Below, piece after piece: positions 60,580-64,000 of a stretch of 64,000 bases of DNA; the stretch's first letter is position 1, and every line of letters starts with the position of its first letter. The stretch covers positions 1-64,000 of the forward strand of contig JAHFRD010000003.1 of the NCBI GenBank assembly GCA_023258975.1, in the 5' to 3' direction. The position numbers and the translations under genes are program-made. The notes under the pieces were generated by a model. The model did no database searches. It was given only the letters and a program-made list of their open reading frames with translations, and had not been told where the DNA came from. The stretch is from Hydrogenophilales bacterium (GTDB taxonomy: Bacteria > Pseudomonadota > Gammaproteobacteria > Burkholderiales > Thiobacillaceae).

Positions 60580-61434
60580 ATGCTCGAACCACTCTCCAGC
60601 CAGCCCACCCTGCTGATCTCCCTTGCCGTCGTCCTCGGTCTGCTGATCGGCAGCTTCCTCAATGTGGTCATCCATCGACTGCCGATCATGATCGAGCGGG
60701 AATGGCGCGAGCAATGCACCTGGCTGGACGGCGAGCAGCCCGCCGCGCCGACGATGCCGCCCTACAATCTGGTTCAACCGCGCTCGGCCTGTCCCCGCTG
60801 CGGGCATCGGATCACCTGGTACGAGAACATTCCGATCCTGAGCTGGCTGTTCCTGCGTGGCCGTTGCAGCGCATGCGGCCTGGCCATCACGCCACGCTAT
60901 CCGCTGGTCGAGGCGCTCACCGGCCTCCTGTTCGGCTACGCCGCCTGGCGCTGGGGGGCCACCTGGCTGACACCGGCGATCTGCCTGCTGCTCGCCAGTC
61001 TGGTTGCGCTCGCCTTCATCGACCTCGACACCCGCCTGCTGCCCGACAACCTCACCCTGCCCCTGGCCTGGGTCGGTCTCCTGGTGAACCTGGATGGCGG
61101 TCTGGCCCCGCTGCCGGATGCCGTGATCGGCGCCATCGCCGGCTATCTCTCGTTGTGGTCGGTATACCACCTGTTCAAGCTGCTCACCGGCAAGGAGGGC
61201 ATGGGCTTCGGCGACTTCAAACTGCTTGCCGCCCTCGGCGCATGGCTGGGCTGGAAGTTGTTGCTCCCCATTCTGCTCGCCGCCAGTTTCTCCGGCGCCA
61301 TCGTCGGCATCAGCCTGATTCTGTTCGCCGGCCACGACCGCGCCAAACCCATCCCCTTCGGCCCCTGGCTGGTTCTGGGCGGACTCATTGCCCTGTTCTG
61401 GGGCGATGAACTGCTGCGTTTCTGGTTGGGATGA
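60580..61434 (+). CDS. pilD: prepilin peptidase / N-methyltransferase
   Basis: 284 residues. The cytoplasmic zinc-binding cysteines are in SACPRCGHRI and GRCSACGLAI. The aspartate protease residues are in ALAFIDLDTRLLPDNLTLPL and GKEGMGFGDFKLLAALGAWL (GxGD). Seven or eight membrane helices. It cleaves and methylates type IV prepilins. Its stop overlaps the coaE start (ATGA). Confidence 0.94.
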   Translation: MLEPLSSQPTLLISLAVVLGLLIGSFLNVVIHRLPIMIEREWREQCTWLDGEQPAAPTMPPYNLVQPRSACPRCGHRITWYENIPILSWLFLRGRCSACGLAITPRYPLVEALTGLLFGYAAWRWGATWLTPAICLLLASLVALAFIDLDTRLLPDNLTLPLAWVGLLVNLDGGLAPLPDAVIGAIAGYLSLWSVYHLFKLLTGKEGMGFGDFKLLAALGAWLGWKLLLPILLAASFSGAIVGISLILFAGHDRAKPIPFGPWLVLGGLIALFWGDELLRFWLG

Positions 61435-62039
61435 CCTATCGCGTCGGCCTCACCGGCGGCGTGGGTTCCGGGAAAAGCACGGTCGCCCGCCTGTTTGCCG
61501 ACCACGGCGCGATGCTGGTCGATACCGACGCCATCGCCCATGCCCTCACCGCCGCCAATGGCGCCGCGATGGCGGCCATCGAAGACGCATTCGGCCAGGG
61601 AGTGGTTGCCGCCGATGGCAGCCTGGATCGCGCCGCCATGCGCCGCCTCGTGTTTGCCGACAGCGATGCCCGGCGGCGCCTGGAACGGATACTTCACCCC
61701 CTGATTCTCGCCGAGGCGCAACAACGGATCGCCGCCTCGCGGGCGCCTTATGTCCTCCTCGTCGTACCGCTGCTGCTGGAAAACCTGGAGGCCTACCGCC
61801 CCCTGATGGATCGCATCGCCGTGGTGGATTGCGATGAACAACAGCAGATCGAGCGCGCCGCCGGCCGCCCCGGCGTCGGCCCCGCCCAGGCGCGCGCCAT
61901 TCTGGCGGCGCAAAGCCCGCGCTCCGCGCGCCTCGCCATCGCCGACGACATCATCGACAACCGCACCGGCCTCACCGAACTCGAAGCGCAAATCAGGCAT
62001 CTGCACCAGATCTATCTATCCCCCCCCCACCAAAAGTAA
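61431..62039 (+). CDS. coaE: dephospho-CoA kinase
   Basis: 202 residues. P-loop VGLTGGVGSGKSTVARLFAD, then VDTDAIAHALT and RRLERILHPLI, standard for CoaE, the last step of coenzyme A synthesis. Translationally coupled to pilD. Ends with a run of eight C shortly before the stop. Confidence 0.94.
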   Translation: MTYRVGLTGGVGSGKSTVARLFADHGAMLVDTDAIAHALTAANGAAMAAIEDAFGQGVVAADGSLDRAAMRRLVFADSDARRRLERILHPLILAEAQQRIAASRAPYVLLVVPLLLENLEAYRPLMDRIAVVDCDEQQQIERAAGRPGVGPAQARAILAAQSPRSARLAIADDIIDNRTGLTELEAQIRHLHQIYLSPPHQK

Positions 62040-62147
62040 TAAAAAAACCCTTCCGCTTCATTGCCATTGCCCTGGGCAAGCTGCAAAATCGCCGCCAATT
62101 CAAGCCTTTGGCGCGTTTCCCTCATGTTTTTTCCTCGGACCTGACTG

Positions 62148-62897
62148 GTGACCGTTTACGAATTCCCCCTCAATGAACGCATCCGCACCTGGCTGCGTCT
62201 GGAGGATCTGTTCGACAAGGCGTTGTATTTCGTGCGTGGCGGCGACGCACGCGCGCACCATGCCGCGCTGCTGGCGGTGTTCGAACTCACTGACGTGACC
62301 GGCCGACCCGAGATGAAAAGCGAGCTGATCCAGGAACTGGATCGGCAGAAGACCAATCTGGAAGACTTGCGCAGCAATCCGGCGGTGGATACCAGCCGCC
62401 TCGACGAGATTCTTGGCCACATCACCACCGCCCTCGCCGACCTGCACGGCATGAGCGGCAAGATCGGCCAGCATGTGCGCGACAACGATTGGCTGACCGG
62501 GATCAAGGGGCGCGTCGGCATCCCCGGCGGCACCTGTAGCTTCGATCTGCCCGCCTACCACTTCTGGCTCAATCTGCCGGTAGCCGACCGCACCAACGAT
62601 CTGATGGAATGGCTGGGCCCGTTGCTGCCGCTGAAGAGTGCTGTCGATGTGGTGCTGCGCCTGCTGCGCGACGGCGGCCATCGCAGCCGCCACACCGCCA
62701 GCATGGGGCTGTTTCAGCTCATGCTGGGCGGACGCAGCGCCCATCTGCTGCGCCTGTCCCTGGACAGCATCTGCACACCGGAAGTCAGCGCCAACAAATA
62801 CGCCGTCAACATCCGCTTCCTGGTGCCGGATCGCGCGCAAAAACCACGCCCCTGCGACCGTGATGTCGATTTCGCGCTGACCTTCTGCAATCTGTAG
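62148..62897 (+). CDS. zapD: cell-division protein ZapD
   Basis: 249 residues from GTG 62148. Typical opening VYEFPLNERIRTWLRLEDLF, and IKGRVGIPGGTCSFDLPAYH in the middle. ZapD bundles FtsZ filaments at the division ring. The pilD-coaE-zapD order is common in beta- and gammaproteobacteria. Confidence 0.93.
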   Translation: MTVYEFPLNERIRTWLRLEDLFDKALYFVRGGDARAHHAALLAVFELTDVTGRPEMKSELIQELDRQKTNLEDLRSNPAVDTSRLDEILGHITTALADLHGMSGKIGQHVRDNDWLTGIKGRVGIPGGTCSFDLPAYHFWLNLPVADRTNDLMEWLGPLLPLKSAVDVVLRLLRDGGHRSRHTASMGLFQLMLGGRSAHLLRLSLDSICTPEVSANKYAVNIRFLVPDRAQKPRPCDRDVDFALTFCNL

Positions 62898-62936
62898 GGC
62901 GTAATCCGGGCGTAATCCGTAGGCGCTGAAGCGCCT

Positions 62937-63890
62937 TCAGCCAGAGTTCCAAGCGGATTCCCGCTCGATCAAGCCGCCCACCCGCTGCGGCAAATCGGGC
63001 GCCCGGCAATCCAGCATGATCGCGCCTTGCCATCCGCGCAGCCAGGTGATCTGGCGTTTCGCCAACTGGCGGGTGGCGGCGGCGCCGCTGGCGAACAATT
63101 CCGCCCCGCTGATCTCCCCCTCCAGATAACGCCAGGTCTGGCGGTAGCCCACACAGCGCATGGAAGGCAGTTCCGGATCGAGTGGATAACGTTCGCGCAG
63201 CCCGCGCAGTTCCTCCACCAGGCCAGCCGCCAGCATGGCCTTGAAACGCGCGTCGATGCGCTCATGCAGCCAGGCGCGGTCGTCGTGCATCAGCGCGATT
63301 TCAATCAGGCGACAGGGCAGATCGGCGGTTTCCGGTTGCCGCGCCAGCAGCGCGGAGAGCGGCTCACCACTGCTCAGACAGACTTCCAGGGCGCGCTGGA
63401 TGCGTTGCGCATCGTTGGGCGCCAGACGCGCGGCCGTCGCCGGATCGAGGCACGCCAGTTCCGCGTGCAACGCGGGCCAGCCTTCCCGTTGCGCGCGCGC
63501 CTCCAGTTCCGCGCGCAGTTCCGGCGCCGCCACCGGCAGTTCCGCCAGGCCTTCCTTCAGCGCCTTGAAATACAGCATGGTGCCGCCCACCAGGAGCGGA
63601 ACGCGGCCACGCGCGAGAATGTCGCGCATCAGGGCCAGGGCATCGGCGCGAAAACGGGCGGCGGAATAGCTTTCGGTCGGGGAGAGAATGTCGATCAGAT
63701 GATGCGGCGCCCGCGCCAGGGTGGCGGCATCCGGCTTGGCTGTGCCGATGTCCATGCCGCGATAGACCAGCGCCGAATCGACGCTGATGATTTCCACCGG
63801 AAACCGCGCCGCCAGCGCCACCGCCAGATCGGTCTTGCCGCTGGCGGTGGGGCCCATGAGACAGAGCGCGGGGGGGCGCTCGCCGCTCAC
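62937..63890 (-). CDS. miaA: tRNA dimethylallyltransferase
   Basis: 317 residues. P-loop [20 protein letters not shown], then [40 protein letters not shown], and a C-terminal [15 protein letters not shown] region with [11 protein letters not shown]. It adds the isoprenyl group to A37 of tRNAs. Convergent with zapD, and 10 bp after the next gene on the same strand. Confidence 0.95.
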   Translation of the reverse strand: MSGERPPALCLMGPTASGKTDLAVALAARFPVEIISVDSALVYRGMDIGTAKPDAATLARAPHHLIDILSPTESYSAARFRADALALMRDILARGRVPLLVGGTMLYFKALKEGLAELPVAAPELRAELEARAQREGWPALHAELACLDPATAARLAPNDAQRIQRALEVCLSSGEPLSALLARQPETADLPCRLIEIALMHDDRAWLHERIDARFKAMLAAGLVEELRGLRERYPLDPELPSMRCVGYRQTWRYLEGEISGAELFASGAAATRQLAKRQITWLRGWQGAIMLDCRAPDLPQRVGGLIERESAWNSG

Positions 63891-63900
63891 TGCTTACCGC

Positions 63901-64000
63901 TCACGCATACGCCTTCTGTTCGCTGCGCTTGCCTGGCTTCTTCTTCATGATGACCACGCCCTTGACCACCGACAGCCCGTCCACCGGGATGTTGGGATAA
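63901..64000 (-). CDS. 3' end of an unidentified gene (cut by window edge)
   Basis: Minus-strand frame ending at TGA 63903-63901, with 32 codons visible: YPNIPVDGLSVVKGVVIMKK followed by KPGKRSEQKAYA. The basic tail looks like a genuine protein C-terminus. I cannot assign a family from this piece. Confidence 0.5.
   Translation of the reverse strand, partial: YPNIPVDGLSVVKGVVIMKKKPGKRSEQKAYA

Overview
The window looks like a chromosomal stretch from a GC-rich, autotrophic, sulfur-oxidising betaproteobacterium, probably in the Thiobacillus / Sulfuricella / Sulfuritalea part of Nitrosomonadales. The reasons are a complete dsr operon of the oxidative (reverse) type, a phosphoribulokinase (Calvin cycle), and housekeeping neighbourhoods typical of the class (pilB-pilC-pilD-coaE-zapD; amgK-murU divergent from lptD-surA). 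The genus is inference; no rRNA, tRNA or CRISPR array was seen.

Layout. 1-1724: the tail end of an IS4-like transposase, a cut-off ORF remnant and a secreted ankyrin protein. 1971-9824: pepP, a HigBA-like toxin-antitoxin pair, murU and amgK (peptidoglycan recycling), lptD and surA (outer-membrane biogenesis), infA. 10251-22913: an accessory block with a secreted tail-collar protein, a 2025-residue DUF4347/cadherin-like giant protein, and an export apparatus made of a TolC-like lipoprotein, a HlyD-like adaptor, a GAF-HlyD fusion and a (PqqD-like)-M50 protease-HlyD fusion. No ABC ATPase is present. 22956-31739: metabolic and RNA genes (DUF1134, prk, rluF-like, exonuclease, pgl, DUF4139, 2OG oxygenase, Atm1-like exporter).

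31932-46234, minus strand: dsrA-B-E-F-H-C-M-K-L-J-O-P-N-R followed by cysG. DsrAB with siroheme (CysG, DsrN) oxidises stored or persulfidic sulfur to sulfite. DsrEFH and DsrC relay sulfur, DsrMKJOP is the membrane redox complex and DsrL the NAD(P)H-linked oxidoreductase. An intrinsic terminator sits between dsrP and dsrN. Divergent from dsrA (46511-49321) is a second, less familiar sulfur module: an 80-residue protein, a Cas6/Cmx6-like protein without any CRISPR array, a cysteine-free DsrC paralogue, a rhodanese-type sulfurtransferase and an unknown helical protein. The 276-bp divergent region carries a perfect 40-bp palindrome and further dyads.

49405-64000: a TauD-family oxygenase, a Cache-PAS-GGDEF diguanylate cyclase, polyphosphate:AMP phosphotransferase, FKBP, rlmD, a CNNM/CorC-type CBS protein, pilB-pilC-pilD-coaE-zapD, miaA and the 3' end of one more gene. 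Short interspersed palindromes of at least three families lie between genes throughout.
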